This document shows positions 12,282 to 12,460 of a stretch of DNA of 12,460 nt, piece after piece. Both the position numbers and the translations under genes were made by a program. Location of the stretch: NCBI GenBank assembly GCA_021160245.1, contig JAGHCW010000210.1, forward strand, positions 1 through 12,460, written 5' to 3'. This DNA is from a bacterium (GTDB taxonomy: Bacteria > B130-G9). Within the stretch, counting starts at the first letter, position 1, and each line of letters begins with the position of its first letter. The notes below the pieces were generated by a model that ran no database searches, had not been told where the DNA came from, and saw nothing but the letters and a program-made list of their open reading frames with translations.

Positions 12282-12460
12282 GAACTCAACACCATTGCAA
12301 ATGTGTTCAAGGCGCTGTCGAGCCGGAGTCCATTGCGAGTCATCACCCGGCCTGTCACATGCTGCACTTCTGCTGGCGACAGCAGGAACGACGAGGTCTG
12401 CGCGTGCGTTGGCGAGATCGGGCAAGATCTGGAGATTTCGCCTTCGACCGTCTCTCATCA
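12261..12460 (+). CDS. Second ArsR-family repressor (3' truncated by window edge)
   Basis: The first 66 codons of another ArsR/SmtB-type repressor run off the window. VFKALSSRSPLRVI (about 15-28) is the N-terminal helix that normally reads F-ALSxPxRLRI. The following helix carries adjacent cysteines Cys34-Cys35, then a loop GDSRNDE and VCACVGEIGQDLEISPSTVSH (46-66), which contains Cys47, Cys49 and the start of the helix-turn-helix. This matches the subfamily with a CC...ACVGELG...STVSHH pattern and differs from the CVC-type protein at 2262. The cysteine set suggests a trivalent metalloid or soft-metal sensor. It has its own promoter and no Shine-Dalgarno site, and it probably leads a further transcription unit beyond the right edge. 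The ATG is chosen because the homologous region starts about 15 codons later, as usual, and the promoter leaves no room upstream. Confidence 0.85.
   Translation, partial: MSNNRNIELNTIANVFKALSSRSPLRVITRPVTCCTSAGDSRNDEVCACVGEIGQDLEISPSTVSH

Overview
This is a Gram-negative bacterial window, because it encodes a TolC-type outer-membrane channel and a complete RND tripartite pump. The DNA looks moderately GC-rich, Shine-Dalgarno sites are strong, and every gene I accept lies on the + strand. I cannot name the organism. The mix (type ISP restriction enzyme, ArsR regulators, metalloid-type permease, small thioredoxins, CcdA) fits an accessory stress-resistance island, possibly from an anaerobe or an uncultured lineage, but that is inference.

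Layout. (1) 1-2154: the C-terminal part of a type ISP restriction-modification enzyme, cut by the left edge. (2) 2155-2261: a promoter with a 22-bp palindrome over its -10 box. (3) 2262-12152: a run of ten genes with tiny gaps or 4-nt ATGA overlaps, probably one operon. The order is ArsR repressor, ArsP/YraQ-type permease, TolC-like channel, periplasmic adaptor, RND permease, an unrecognised secreted six-cysteine protein, a 77-aa CxxC mini-thioredoxin, a half-length DGC-type cysteine protein, a membrane-anchored thioredoxin (CIPC) and a CcdA/DsbD-like membrane protein. (4) 12153-12260: a short gap with a good sigma70-type promoter. (5) 12261-end: the start of a second, different ArsR repressor with a CC...CAC cysteine set, cut by the right edge. 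Its predicted transcription start coincides with its ATG, and a palindrome lies over the start codon.

Working model (inference). A thiophilic toxicant such as a metalloid, an organoarsenical or a soft metal releases the first ArsR. The inner-membrane permease moves the toxicant or its conjugate to the periplasm, and the TolC-adaptor-RND pump expels it across the outer membrane. Meanwhile CcdA carries electrons from cytoplasmic thiols to the anchored periplasmic thioredoxin, which could keep the secreted six-cysteine protein, or the toxicant itself, reduced. Each part belongs to a known family except the six-cysteine protein. The unusual part is the combination: a tripartite RND pump and a transmembrane thiol-reducing relay inside one ArsR-controlled operon. 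No arsC, arsB/acr3, arsA or arsM gene is visible, so arsenic as the substrate is not proven.
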